Origin: Patescibacteria group bacterium
Lineage (GTDB): Bacteria > Patescibacteriota > Patescibacteriia > UBA9934 > GWF2-40-263
Length of the DNA: 37,359 bases
Assembly (NCBI GenBank): GCA_018814025.1
Contig: JAHJAM010000017.1
Coordinates: 1-37,359 of the forward strand
Direction of reading: 5' to 3'
In this document: piece by piece, positions 5,028 through 13,900 of the stretch
Layout of the letters: the number at the start of each line of letters is the position of its first letter
Numbering within the stretch: the stretch's first letter is position 1
Translations under genes and position numbers: made by a program
Notes under the pieces: model-generated
Told to the model about the DNA's origin: nothing
What the model saw: the letters and a program-made list of their open reading frames with translations, nothing else
The model's database searches: none

Positions 5028-5768
5028 ATGAACAGGAGGATTAGCAAAAACCAAATATTCCGCATTGTCGGAATTTTGGTATTCTCTATTTACATCAGCA
5101 TTTATTTTCCGCCGGTGGTGTTTGGAGACAAAGCGACTTTGACCAATCCGTCGATTGTGATGATTGTGTTTGTGTTTTTGGCCGGTTTCTTAATCAGCCA
5201 AGCCATCCAGCGCAACCGGCAATTGGATTATGCGATTTCTGTGGAGATTTCCCGCTTGCGGCGGATCGTGCATTTAACGCGAAACATTACCGCGCCCGCG
5301 GCTTGGAAAAATTCAATCAAAAAAGACACGGTTGATTATCTGAATAAAGTGGCAATTTCAGGTTTTAGGAATTATCATGAAGCGCACGCGACTTTCCGCC
5401 GGGTGACGAAAATGCTTTATCAATACACACCCAAAACCGGGCGCGACCAAATTATTTTTAAGGAATTGTTGGAAGTGTCGCGGGACGCGGCTTACCACAG
5501 CCAGCGCGTGGGCCAGCTGGTGCAAACTTACGGGTCGTCATATGTGTGGTGGGTGCTGGGCGTAGTGCTGGTGATTAATATTATTTTGCTTTTGGGTTCG
5601 CGTGAACCGGGTTTTACATCGCAGTTGTTTATTGCGGGCGCGATTGCTGGATTATTGCTGGTTTTGGACATGCTGTACGAGCAGGATATGTTGACAAAGG
5701 GGCGGAGCCGGTGGTATCAAGCCATGTATGCGGCGAGCGCAAAAGATTTGCGGCAAATGTATCGGTAA
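5028..5768 (+). CDS. Four-helix membrane protein, unknown (DUF4239-like layout)
   Basis: A 246-residue integral membrane protein. Hydrophobic segments are at about 9-30, 42-60, 170-190 and 196-214, and a long soluble region of about 110 residues between the second and third is rich in Arg and Lys (SRLRRIVHLTRNI, FRNYHEAHATFRRV). The layout, a pair of helices at each end around a helical soluble middle, resembles bestrophin-like DUF4239 proteins, but no decisive motif is seen. It has no Shine-Dalgarno site. The FemAB-like gene starts 2 bases after its stop, so the two are probably cotranscribed. Confidence 0.65.
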   Translation: MNRRISKNQIFRIVGILVFSIYISIYFPPVVFGDKATLTNPSIVMIVFVFLAGFLISQAIQRNRQLDYAISVEISRLRRIVHLTRNITAPAAWKNSIKKDTVDYLNKVAISGFRNYHEAHATFRRVTKMLYQYTPKTGRDQIIFKELLEVSRDAAYHSQRVGQLVQTYGSSYVWWVLGVVLVINIILLLGSREPGFTSQLFIAGAIAGLLLVLDMLYEQDMLTKGRSRWYQAMYAASAKDLRQMYR

Positions 5769-5770
5769 TT

Positions 5771-6733
5771 ATGGAAGAGATTAAGGTTCAACAACAATGG
5801 AATGACATAATTCAGACGGAGGCTCCTGAGTCAGGAGCTTTTTTGCATAGCTGGAGTTGGGGCGAGTTTCAGAAGGCCACAGGCAAGGAAATCGCGCGTT
5901 TAGGAGATGAAAAGGGCGCGGCTTTGTTGATTGAGACTGAATTGCCCATGGGACAGAGCTATTGGTACTGTCCGAGGGGACCGGTGGGGGAAGTTGGAAA
6001 AGATTTGACACAGGTTGTAAACGGTTTGATCAAGGTTGGAAAAGATAAACCAGCCATTTTTTTGCGGCACGATTGTCCTGACCCTTCAGGTCAGCCTCTG
6101 GGGAAAGAGGTGATGGTGGTTCAGCCGCCGGACACGCTAATTTTGGATTTGGAGCAGGAGGAAAAAATGCTGCTGGCCAAGATGCATCCGAAAACCCGCT
6201 ACAATATTCGGCTGGCGGAGAAAAAAGGCGTGAAAGTCGAGTTGGGAGTTGGGGAATTCACGGACGAGATTTGGGCGGTGTTCGCCATGACGGCCGGACG
6301 GGATCAATTCCGATTACACCCGCGCCAATATTATGAGCAGATGCTGAAGGAATTGAATTCAGATGACTGCCGGGCGTTTTTGGCCGTGGCCGAGTATGAG
6401 AATCAAGTGATAGCGGCGAATATCATGATCGACAGCTTTGGTACGCGGACTTATTTGCATGGCGCGTCCAGTAATGAACAGCGCAATGTCATGGCGCCGT
6501 ACTTATTGCATTGGGAATTGATTAAAGATGCGAAGAAAAAAGGTTTGAAAGCTTATGATTGGTGGGGGATCGCGCCGGCCGGTGCTAAGAATCATCCTTG
6601 GGCGGGCGTGACCCGATTCAAGAAAGGTTTTGGCGGTCGAGAGTTGTCATATCCGGGCACTTACGATATAGTTTGGCATCCGGTTTGGTACGCGCTTTAC
6701 GGGATCGTCCGCAAGTTGCGCCGGAGGAAATAA
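5771..6733 (+). CDS. FemAB-like (FemX family) peptidyltransferase
   Basis: A 320-residue protein of the FemABX/GNAT-fold family, whose members transfer amino acids from aminoacyl-tRNA to the peptidoglycan precursor side chain. Typical features are LHSWSWGEFQKATGKEIARL (about 26-45), SYWYCPRGPV, LAKMHPKTRYNIRLAEKKGV, and the C-terminal YDWWGIAP followed by HPWAGVTRFKKGFGG. The start at 5771 was chosen over the in-frame 5711 because the latter would overlap the upstream gene by 58 bases. It is probably cytoplasmic and membrane-associated. The added residue cannot be read from sequence. Confidence 0.85.
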   Translation: MEEIKVQQQWNDIIQTEAPESGAFLHSWSWGEFQKATGKEIARLGDEKGAALLIETELPMGQSYWYCPRGPVGEVGKDLTQVVNGLIKVGKDKPAIFLRHDCPDPSGQPLGKEVMVVQPPDTLILDLEQEEKMLLAKMHPKTRYNIRLAEKKGVKVELGVGEFTDEIWAVFAMTAGRDQFRLHPRQYYEQMLKELNSDDCRAFLAVAEYENQVIAANIMIDSFGTRTYLHGASSNEQRNVMAPYLLHWELIKDAKKKGLKAYDWWGIAPAGAKNHPWAGVTRFKKGFGGRELSYPGTYDIVWHPVWYALYGIVRKLRRRK

Positions 6734-6738
6734 TTTCT

Positions 6739-6815
6739 GCGTCCGTAGCTCAGCTGGATAGAGCACCAGTTTCCGGAACTGGGGGTCACAGGTTCAAGTC
6801 CTGTCGGGCGCACCA
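6739..6815 (+). tRNA. tRNA-Arg(CCG)
   Basis: A full cloverleaf: acceptor GCGTCCG/CGGGCGC, D arm GCTC/GAGC, anticodon stem CCAGT/ACTGG with loop TTCCGGA (anticodon CCG, codon CGG), T arm ACAGG/CCTGT with TTCAAGT loop. The 3' CCA is encoded. It lies 5 bases after the FemAB-like gene and just before a terminator. Confidence 0.95.
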
Positions 6816-6828
6816 GATACAAATTAAA

Positions 6829-6857
6829 AACAACCTCGAAAGACGAGGTTGTTTTTT
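6829..6857. terminator. Bidirectional terminator between converging genes
   Basis: AACAACCTCG and CGAGGTTGTT form the stem, with T-rich tracts on both strands. It serves tRNA-Arg from the left and the DUF11-type gene from the right. Confidence 0.85.
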
Positions 6858-6858
6858 G

Positions 6859-8760
6859 TTATTCAATGACCACACCTTGACCGCGAGCGGTTTCATCCGT
6901 GGGCATTTCCGTGGTCAGGATATCCAAGGCGCTGGCCAAGTTGTCGCGGGTTTTGGTGTCCAAGGCGTCAATGGAAGTGGCGTTGGTGAGTTTGACGAAA
7001 GCGCCCACATCATTTTCGTCCGGAGTAATGGCGACATCGAAATAGGCTTGGGCTTCTTTGACGTCCGTGGGCAGCTTGTCGATCTTCCAAGTCACTAAAC
7101 GAGTGGTGTTGTTGTATTCCAAAGTGCCGATGTCCGTGTGAGTACCGCCGGTCCAAGCCACATCCGGGGGAAGGTTAGTGGTTAAACGAACGTCTTCCAG
7201 CGCGTGCAATGAATTTTCAAGAAACCAGAACACGCGGAAGGTGGTGGTTTGATCAACTTTGGGCGGGAGTTCGCCGCTGCCCAAAGGCTGGCCAGCATCG
7301 TCAAAGTAGCGAACCTCGGCGCCGCCGCGCAAATCGGAATTAATCGAGACGGTTAAAGGCGTGCTTTCAATGGTGCGCGGGCTGACAATACTGCCGACTT
7401 TGCTTAGGTGAGCCGTAAGTTTGTAAGTGAAGGAGTCAGCGGCGGCGGCCGGATCAATCGACTCAAAAATCGGCATAATGAAATCAATCACACCTTCGCT
7501 GTTTGGGGCCAGTGAGGCAAAGCCGGGAATGATGCTGCTGTCCCAAGTCAGAGTATTGCCTTGGCGGATTGCCGGTCGGGCGGCTTCGCCTTCGATTACT
7601 TTCGGTTCCAAATTCGAGGCCTCCCAATTAATGGGCAGCTGTTTGCCTTCGGCCGGTTCAAGTTCCAGGGTCAAAATTAAATCTTCAATGGTTTCATTGC
7701 CGTTGTTGGCGTAGTCGATGGAAACGAGCAGATTTTTACCGGGGTCGGCGGCCAGGCTTTGGGTGCCGCCGTCAATGATTAAATGGAACATAATGGTGCC
7801 GCCCAAAACATCAGTCAAGGTTTCAGTTTGTTTTTGGGTCAGGACGACATTGTTCTCTTCAAGCAAAGCGACTTCGGCTGATAAAGTCTGCTCGCCGGCC
7901 GCGCTGGAGGTATAGCTGCCGATCAAAGTTACGGATCGCTGTTCATTGGGTTCAAGCGATTCGATGTGCCACTGCGCCAAATCCGGAGCGCTGGGCGCGG
8001 GTTCGGAGGAAGCGAAAATAAAGTCCGGGGGGATGAGGGCAGAAATGCGAATGTCTTTGACCGGGCTTGAGCCGGTGTTTTGGACATCGATGGCATAAGT
8101 GACTTCATCGCCGGCCAAAGCTTTGGCCGGGCCGGTAATGGCTAATTCCAAAACGGAATTATTGATTTCAATGCTTAAGGTTTCAATGCTTTGAAAGTCA
8201 GAACTGACATTGGCCGGGCGATAGGTAAACAGGGCTTGGAAAGTTTGGGTGTTGGGGACTTCGGATCGGAAAACCCCGCTCACGCTAATGGCGCCGTCCG
8301 AGCCCGGAGTCAGACTGCCCAAGAGCCAGGTTAAATCATCGGAATTGGGTTCGGGCACGCTTTCGGTCAACTCAAAACCTAAAGGCAAATTGAGCTTGAG
8401 GTCTAAATTCGCCAGCGGATTTTGGCCGGTGTTTTGATAGCGGATGGTGAAGGTGACTTTTTCCCCGGATTCCACTTGGGTCGGACCTTCAATACTGGCG
8501 ATTAAAATGTCGTTGCTTTGGAAAAAACCTTTGGTCCAGACGAAAAAACCAGCCCAGGCGATGCCGGAAAGCACAATCAAGACCGCCAGCGCGCTGAGCA
8601 AAAAACGGCGGAAGCCGGAACCGGTTTGTTTATCCAGCTTGGTCAGATCCGGCAGTTGGCCGTCTTGTTCGCTGTAAATATTGCGCAGCTCATCTTCAGT
8701 GGATAATTTCGGCGCCGCGTCCGGGGCCGAAGCGTGATTAGGTTTGGATTCAGGTGACAT
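6859..8760 (-). CDS. Membrane-anchored surface protein with DUF11/Ig-like repeats
   Basis: A 633-residue protein with an N-terminal cytoplasmic part of about 50 residues, one membrane helix at about 53-75 (LLSALAVLIVLSGIAWAGFF), and a long extracellular part. The exterior has about four repeats that each begin like GPTQVESGEKVTFTIRYQNTG and VTYAIDVQNTGSSPVKDI, the signature of DUF11/CARDB-type beta-sandwich repeats. There is no cell-wall sorting signal, so the N-terminal helix is the anchor. It starts 1 base after the DUF4012 gene stops (TAATATG), so it is the last gene of the polysaccharide operon. It is probably structural or adhesive. Confidence 0.78.
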   Translation of the reverse strand: MSPESKPNHASAPDAAPKLSTEDELRNIYSEQDGQLPDLTKLDKQTGSGFRRFLLSALAVLIVLSGIAWAGFFVWTKGFFQSNDILIASIEGPTQVESGEKVTFTIRYQNTGQNPLANLDLKLNLPLGFELTESVPEPNSDDLTWLLGSLTPGSDGAISVSGVFRSEVPNTQTFQALFTYRPANVSSDFQSIETLSIEINNSVLELAITGPAKALAGDEVTYAIDVQNTGSSPVKDIRISALIPPDFIFASSEPAPSAPDLAQWHIESLEPNEQRSVTLIGSYTSSAAGEQTLSAEVALLEENNVVLTQKQTETLTDVLGGTIMFHLIIDGGTQSLAADPGKNLLVSIDYANNGNETIEDLILTLELEPAEGKQLPINWEASNLEPKVIEGEAARPAIRQGNTLTWDSSIIPGFASLAPNSEGVIDFIMPIFESIDPAAAADSFTYKLTAHLSKVGSIVSPRTIESTPLTVSINSDLRGGAEVRYFDDAGQPLGSGELPPKVDQTTTFRVFWFLENSLHALEDVRLTTNLPPDVAWTGGTHTDIGTLEYNNTTRLVTWKIDKLPTDVKEAQAYFDVAITPDENDVGAFVKLTNATSIDALDTKTRDNLASALDILTTEMPTDETARGQGVVIE

Positions 8761-8761
8761 A

Positions 8762-11437
8762 TTATTGAGGTTGGTCGAAAAGGATGGCTAGGAATTGATC
8801 AATTTGATTATTGAATTTGAGATTGGACAGCTGGTGGGAAGACCAGATCAGATCCAAATTGCCGGGCGGTTCAATAGTCACATCATAATTTCGTTCCAAA
8901 ATGCCGGATTGCTTTTGAATGGTCAGCGTGTAGTTTTGGGTGGCGGGAAAGCCGAGCCAATTTTTAACTTTGGCGAAAAAACCGTCCGCTTCATCTATGG
9001 TATCAAGAGTGAAGGGCAAGCGGTAGGTGAAAGAGGCCACGGAAGTGGTGCCGGGCTTGGTTTGCAGCCAATTGCCGAACACGGTTTTGCCGGATTCTTC
9101 AAAAATATCCGTGCCCGAGTCCGGATCCGTGATTTGACTGGCTTGGCTGTAATAAAGGTCGTTGTCCATTAACCAGTTTGAATCCGGAGTTTCAAAAAGC
9201 GATTGATCCGGGATGCTGAAACCGCTGGCATAAAGCAATTGACTGCCTTTGGGCACATACAGCCGCAAATAATCGACATTGTTGACGTTGTTGAAAAGAT
9301 TATTGGGCATGCCGTGATGGGTGCGGGCGATGCTGACCGTGTTGGTGATCACGCCGGTGTCATCGATTTTGACTTTCAGGTCGATTTGCTGGCTGATGAC
9401 GCCGTCGGTTTTGCCGCCGCCTAAATTAGTATCGACCACCATTAAGTAATCGCCATCAGTCCATTTGACTTGGCCGCCCCAGCCTAAGTTTAACACCTGG
9501 CGCTGCAATTCATCGTCGGTAAAAAAGATTTGCAGCTGGCGCTCGGTCAGGCCGCGATTGGCGAAATCAAGGATTTGCAGGAAATCATCGCCGGTTTTGG
9601 CCACGGCTCGTTCCAAGAGGATCGGGGCCAAGTCGCCGATGAAGGCTTTGGGCCGGTTTTCTGCAAGATCATATTCCAGCTCCACGATTTTTTGCGCTTC
9701 GAAAACAAAGTTTTCTTGATCGATGGTTCGACCATAGTCGGGCATGTCTACGGGGCCGAGCAAGCCGATTAAGTCCGCGACATAAGTGGCGTTGACGGCA
9801 ATTACGCCATCCAAATTACCGCCGCCCGAGTTTTGGTAAAACTCTAAAATTTTGCGCGCGGAAGTGGGGAAGTCCGCAAACCAGTTGGCGTCTTGGAATT
9901 CCCAACGCGCTTTGAGCAACTGCATGGGTTCGGGAGCCGCGATTTGGTCGCGCAGACTGCCTTGGAGATCATAAGTGCCGCCGCCGGGAATATTCATCCG
10001 AACGATTTCGCCGTGATGCAAATCGATTTCCGCGAAGCTGCCCATGAAGCCGCCGGTGGGACGAATTTCCGTATTGTTTTGAAAAACCACCAAATAGCTT
10101 TTTGTGCCTTGGCCGCCCATGATCACGGCCAACAGGTCGCTGAATTCCACAAACTCGTTGAGTGAGCCGATCAGCAAAGGCAGATTGGCTTGCAGTTCGG
10201 TCAAGGTGGGCCGGTATTCTTCAGGCAAAGACTCCGGATCCACCTGATCAAGCAGAGTTTCGGCGGCTTCAAGATGGGGCCGGGCGGAATTGAGATAGGT
10301 GGAGAGCAAGGCCAGGCGGGCGGTGGGCGCGGGATCCAAATTGTTGGAAATGGCGATAAAACCTTCGGCGATGCGAGCGCCGGCAATGGAAATTTCTTCC
10401 CCGGTTTTTACAAGGCTTTTGCCGCTTTGATAATCTTTTTGGGCCAAGGGAATAACCGATAACAGCAAGTCCGTGGTTAAGCCCAATTGCTCGATGGTTT
10501 TTTGAGCTTGATCAAAATGTTTGGTGGCTTGGCTGAAAGAGGCGGTGGCGCCGGAAACATCATTCACCAAGGCGGCGCCGGCCCCGCTCTCCAAAGCGCC
10601 CAGACCGGCTTGCGAGGAGGACACTATTTGGTCTTGGGCAAAATTCAGTTCGGAAACCAGGTTCATGGCGTGCAAAGGCAGAACAATAATGAACGACAAG
10701 AGGACAAAAGCGCCCAGGGCTCGAGGCCAGCCCGCGGGCAAAGCAAATCGCGACCAAGCAAAGGCAGGCGGGTTTTGCAGCGCCGGAGCCGCGATTTCTT
10801 CCAAGAGCACTAATTCCGATTCCTCGGGCTCGAGTTCGATCGGTTCGGCGGCTTCTTCATTTTCCGGCAAATCAAAGAAGGCAAAGATGTCTTCGGGCAA
10901 GGTCGGAGGTTCGAGTTGGTCTATTTGAGCGGTTTGGATAATGGCGGCTAACCGATCAGAGGGGTGAGCAGTTTGGGGTTTGGTCGGGAGATTGATTTCC
11001 AGTTTGGGAAAATGAAAGGCAGGCCGATCTTCAGTTAATTGACCGGAGAGATCCGCGGGGTGCAATTGCAAATCATGCTCCCAAGAGTTGACCGGAGCAT
11101 TAACCGAGGCGGAAGGTTGATCCGGATCAAGAAGATTAACAAAAATCGAGTTGTGGTCGACAGCGCCGACCAGATCTTCGGGGGCGGGCAAGGCCGCGGC
11201 GTTGAGGTGAATAACAAATCGGGAAGGCGGGTGGTGGTAATCGGCTCGGATTGAAAGGGGTTGGCCGGCTGAGTGCAAACCGCGGAAGATGCCGCGGTAT
11301 AAATACTGGCTGGGCAGGGAATGATCAAACAGAAAAGACTGATTATTTTTGGCTTGGCGACGGCGAATCACCCGGCGCAGGTATTGCGGCTGGGTTTTGG
11401 AATTCAGCGAAGGCAAATTGTCTTTCTGATCATGCAT
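8762..11437 (-). CDS. DUF4012 family membrane protein
   Basis: An 891-residue protein. The first 235 residues are hydrophilic and rich in Pro and Glu (cytoplasmic), followed by a helix at about 240-258 (LGAFVLLSFIIVLPLHAM) and an extracellular domain. The DUF4012 signature is clear at about 448-470: YLVVFQNNTEIRPTGGFMGS. DUF4012 is common in Patescibacteria and Gram-positives, usually in polysaccharide loci; a role like that of LytR-CpsA-Psr proteins in attaching or handling glycopolymer is inferred from this context, not shown. It starts 3 bases after the GT4 gene ends. The cytoplasmic 235 residues are longer than a simple anchor needs. Confidence 0.85.
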   Translation of the reverse strand: MHDQKDNLPSLNSKTQPQYLRRVIRRRQAKNNQSFLFDHSLPSQYLYRGIFRGLHSAGQPLSIRADYHHPPSRFVIHLNAAALPAPEDLVGAVDHNSIFVNLLDPDQPSASVNAPVNSWEHDLQLHPADLSGQLTEDRPAFHFPKLEINLPTKPQTAHPSDRLAAIIQTAQIDQLEPPTLPEDIFAFFDLPENEEAAEPIELEPEESELVLLEEIAAPALQNPPAFAWSRFALPAGWPRALGAFVLLSFIIVLPLHAMNLVSELNFAQDQIVSSSQAGLGALESGAGAALVNDVSGATASFSQATKHFDQAQKTIEQLGLTTDLLLSVIPLAQKDYQSGKSLVKTGEEISIAGARIAEGFIAISNNLDPAPTARLALLSTYLNSARPHLEAAETLLDQVDPESLPEEYRPTLTELQANLPLLIGSLNEFVEFSDLLAVIMGGQGTKSYLVVFQNNTEIRPTGGFMGSFAEIDLHHGEIVRMNIPGGGTYDLQGSLRDQIAAPEPMQLLKARWEFQDANWFADFPTSARKILEFYQNSGGGNLDGVIAVNATYVADLIGLLGPVDMPDYGRTIDQENFVFEAQKIVELEYDLAENRPKAFIGDLAPILLERAVAKTGDDFLQILDFANRGLTERQLQIFFTDDELQRQVLNLGWGGQVKWTDGDYLMVVDTNLGGGKTDGVISQQIDLKVKIDDTGVITNTVSIARTHHGMPNNLFNNVNNVDYLRLYVPKGSQLLYASGFSIPDQSLFETPDSNWLMDNDLYYSQASQITDPDSGTDIFEESGKTVFGNWLQTKPGTTSVASFTYRLPFTLDTIDEADGFFAKVKNWLGFPATQNYTLTIQKQSGILERNYDVTIEPPGNLDLIWSSHQLSNLKFNNQIDQFLAILFDQPQ

Positions 11438-11440
11438 AAG

Positions 11441-12577
11441 TTAGGACGCGGATTGGTAGATGGCTAAAGTTTGGTTGGCCAGGGCGGTCCAGGAGAATTG
11501 TTTGATCCTTTGATAGCCTTTGTCGGTCAGTTCCTGACGGAGTTTTTTATCCGCCAAAGCTTTTTTCATAATGGCGACCATGGCTTCCAAATCATCCGGG
11601 GCAAAGTAGAGGGCGGCATCGCCTAAAATTTCCGGCAAAGAAGAATTGTCAGCGGCGGCCACGGGCGTGCCGGCTTGCATGGCTTCCAAGGCCGGCAAGC
11701 CAAAGCCTTCGGAGCGCGAGGGGAAAAGGTAAAGAGTGGCGGATTGATAAAGGGCTTGGAGTTCTTGATCGCTGGGGTTCATTTTGAAGATAATATTTTT
11801 GGCCGGGACGTCGAGCTCGGATAATTCTTTTTTCAGCCCCTCATAAAATGAATCTTGGCGGCCGGCTAACACCAGTTTGACTTCCGGTTGAATTTTATTG
11901 AAGAAAGAAAAGGCGTGCATCAGGGATTCCAGATTTTTGTGCGGGTAAGCGTTGCCCACATACAGGAAGTAGGGGGCGGGGGGAGAGGTAGGTAGGGAAG
12001 GAGGAGGTAGGGTGGAAGAGGGATGGGTTAGATTGGTGACGCCTTCGTAGATGACCGTGATTTTGTCAGCCGGGATCTGAGGGAAATATTTTAAAATTGA
12101 TTGCTTGGTGTATTCGGAAACGGCGATGATTTTTTGGGATTTGGTGAGCGCGCGGCGTAAGACGATTTTAAAACCTTGATATTTGACGCGGTGAATCAGC
12201 GGGTGGCGGGTGGAGGCGTGGGAGGAAAGCGGTTCTTCCAGCAGTATTAAATCGTGAATGGTCACGACAAAAGGAGTTTTGAGATTCAGGGGCACATTCC
12301 AGTGCGGGAAGTGCACGAGATCCAATTTCGCCGCATCGATTTTTTTGGCTAAGGATAATTGTTCGCGCAGGGTGTACCAGTGAAGATCGATTTTTTGTTT
12401 GGAAAAATTTTTGTTGGTTAGGGCGCAAGCGGAATAATTTTCCGGCTTAAGAAACAAAACATAGCGGTTCTGGTGGTCGATGGTTTGCAGCTGATTGATC
12501 AGCTGTTCCACATATCTTCCCAGACCGCCGCCCCCCACTTTGGGCCCGTACATGCGAGCGTCGATTCCTATTCGCAT
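11441..12577 (-). CDS. GT4 family glycosyltransferase
   Basis: A 378-residue cytoplasmic or peripheral enzyme with two Rossmann domains. The N-terminus MRIGIDARMYGPKVGGGGLG is the acceptor-side glycine-rich loop. YFLYVGNAYPHKNLE and PSRSEGFGLPALEAMQAG are the nucleotide-sugar-binding GT4 motifs (the EX7E pair lies in SEGFGLPALEAM). It adds a sugar from an NDP-sugar to a lipid-linked glycan; the specificity is unreadable. It is the fourth gene of the locus in transcription order. A terminator and its own TATAAT promoter lie just upstream, so it can be expressed apart from the earlier genes. Confidence 0.9.
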   Translation of the reverse strand: MRIGIDARMYGPKVGGGGLGRYVEQLINQLQTIDHQNRYVLFLKPENYSACALTNKNFSKQKIDLHWYTLREQLSLAKKIDAAKLDLVHFPHWNVPLNLKTPFVVTIHDLILLEEPLSSHASTRHPLIHRVKYQGFKIVLRRALTKSQKIIAVSEYTKQSILKYFPQIPADKITVIYEGVTNLTHPSSTLPPPSLPTSPPAPYFLYVGNAYPHKNLESLMHAFSFFNKIQPEVKLVLAGRQDSFYEGLKKELSELDVPAKNIIFKMNPSDQELQALYQSATLYLFPSRSEGFGLPALEAMQAGTPVAAADNSSLPEILGDAALYFAPDDLEAMVAIMKKALADKKLRQELTDKGYQRIKQFSWTALANQTLAIYQSAS

Positions 12578-12588
12578 AATCTAGTCCA

Positions 12589-12594
12589 ATTATA
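12589..12594 (-). promoter_or_regulatory. -10 element (TATAAT) of the GT4 gene
   Basis: A perfect TATAAT on the minus strand, 11 bases before the ATG at 12577, giving a leader of only a few bases. The -35 position falls in the upstream terminator and has no good hexamer. Confidence 0.55.
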
Positions 12595-12596
12595 GC

Positions 12597-12623
12597 AAAA
12601 AAATCGGCATAAGTCTTGCCGAT
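12597..12623 (-). terminator. Intrinsic terminator inside the glycosyltransferase locus
   Basis: On the minus strand ATCGGCA and TGCCGAT form a 7-bp stem followed by a run of T. It ends the transcript of the GT4 gene at 12655-13794. Confidence 0.7.
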
Positions 12624-12654
12624 ATCCACAGAAAATCATGAGGTTTTTACGGGT

Positions 12655-13794
12655 TTAAGCGTTTTTTTGAAATAGGGATAAGGTTTGTCTGGCGGCTTGT
12701 TCCCAGGAGTAGTGGTGCGCGCGAATCAAGCCGGCTTGAGAAAGCTTTTGGGGCAAGCCCGGGGAAGCAAAAAGTTCGGTCAAGGCGCGAGCCAAATCAC
12801 GGCTGTTATAGGGGTCGATTAAGATGGCGGCACCTTGGGTGATCTCGGGCAGGGAGGAAGTATGAGAAGTGATGACCGGCAAACCGCAGGCCATGGCTTC
12901 CAAAACCGGCAAGCCAAAACCCTCATAAATCGAGGGCCAGAGAAACACTTGGGCCAAGCGCATGAGGCCGGGGCGATCCGCGCCGGGTACATAGTTGAGG
13001 TAATGAATCCAGGATTGATATTCAGGCTCCCGGATCATTTTTTGAAAGTCCGCGGATTTCCAGCCTCGGTGGCCGGCCAGCACCAGGTGTAAATCATCGC
13101 CAGCTTGAGAGCGATATTCTCGCAAGCCCCGAATCAGAGCAAAAAGATTTTTGCGCGGCTCCAGCGTGCCTAAAAATAGAGCGAAGCGGGACGGCAGATC
13201 ATATTGTTTGACCAGGTCTTGGTCCCGGGGAGAGGGGGCGGGGGTAAATTCCGGACCGCAGCCATGAGGAATCACTGCGATTTGCGACTGGGCTTTTCGA
13301 TAAAGCCGGTTGAGGTCTTGCCGGGTGGATTGGGAAGGGCAGATGAGGTGCTGGGCTCGGGCCACAAGCTGTGGCGGTTTCACCAGGCGATGCCAAAGGC
13401 GCATTCGGCCGGAGTAAAATTGCGGGAAGTGGGCAAAAGACAAATCATGCAAAGTCAAAACCGTTGGCCGGCCAGGCGGCAGGGCGACGAAGTTTAAGTT
13501 CGGCAGAAAGATAAGATCAGATTTGACGCCGGCGATTTCTTCCAGCGTGGGTTGGCCAAACAGGGCCAGAGAAGCATTGATCAGTTTGCCGGGCAGGGTC
13601 CGGTGGCGATGGACAACGCGAGGGTGATCGGAGATTAAGCCGCTGAGATCCGGCCGGCGGAGACCGACGGTGATTAAAGTGTAAGAATTTTCATGGTCAA
13701 TTTTAAAAAGAGCGGTCAAAAGCTGAATGGTGTATTCGCCAATGCCGCTGGGTTGGGGTTCATTGAGATGCCGAGTATCGACTAGGATATTCAT
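12655..13794 (-). CDS. GT4 family glycosyltransferase
   Basis: A 379-residue enzyme that starts MNILVDTRHLNEPQPSGIGE, with FALFLGTLEPRKNL and SIYEGFGLPVLEAMACG as the donor-binding motifs (EX7E type). It is about the same length as its neighbours at 11441 and 13901, but the sequences are distinct, consistent with different sugar transfers in one glycan. A 106-base gap containing short TAGAAAG-type tandem repeats separates it from the upstream gene, and a terminator follows it. Confidence 0.9.
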   Translation of the reverse strand: MNILVDTRHLNEPQPSGIGEYTIQLLTALFKIDHENSYTLITVGLRRPDLSGLISDHPRVVHRHRTLPGKLINASLALFGQPTLEEIAGVKSDLIFLPNLNFVALPPGRPTVLTLHDLSFAHFPQFYSGRMRLWHRLVKPPQLVARAQHLICPSQSTRQDLNRLYRKAQSQIAVIPHGCGPEFTPAPSPRDQDLVKQYDLPSRFALFLGTLEPRKNLFALIRGLREYRSQAGDDLHLVLAGHRGWKSADFQKMIREPEYQSWIHYLNYVPGADRPGLMRLAQVFLWPSIYEGFGLPVLEAMACGLPVITSHTSSLPEITQGAAILIDPYNSRDLARALTELFASPGLPQKLSQAGLIRAHHYSWEQAARQTLSLFQKNA

Positions 13795-13799
13795 AAAAG

Positions 13800-13830
13800 G
13801 TAGAAAGTAGAAGGTAGAAAGTAGAAATTG
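13800..13830. repeat. Short tandem repeat GTAGAAAGTAGAAG
   Basis: GTAGAAAGTAGAAG is repeated twice, then trails off. On the transcribed minus strand this gives a pyrimidine-rich TTTCTAC tract just before the start codon of the GT4 gene at 13794. The rest of the 106-base gap (to 13900) is A/T-rich and holds a small GCGAGCAAAGCGAGC palindrome. Confidence 0.6.
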
Positions 13831-13900
13831 GACTTGTTTTTCGATTTTACATTTTTTCCTTTTCTACAGCGAGCAAAGCGAGCGATTTGATTTATGCTAT

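Noticed and set aside
8795-10928. Long open frames antisense to the DUF4012 gene
   Set aside because: They are shadows produced by GC-rich codon use. The minus-strand frame has a recognisable family motif and tight operon spacing.
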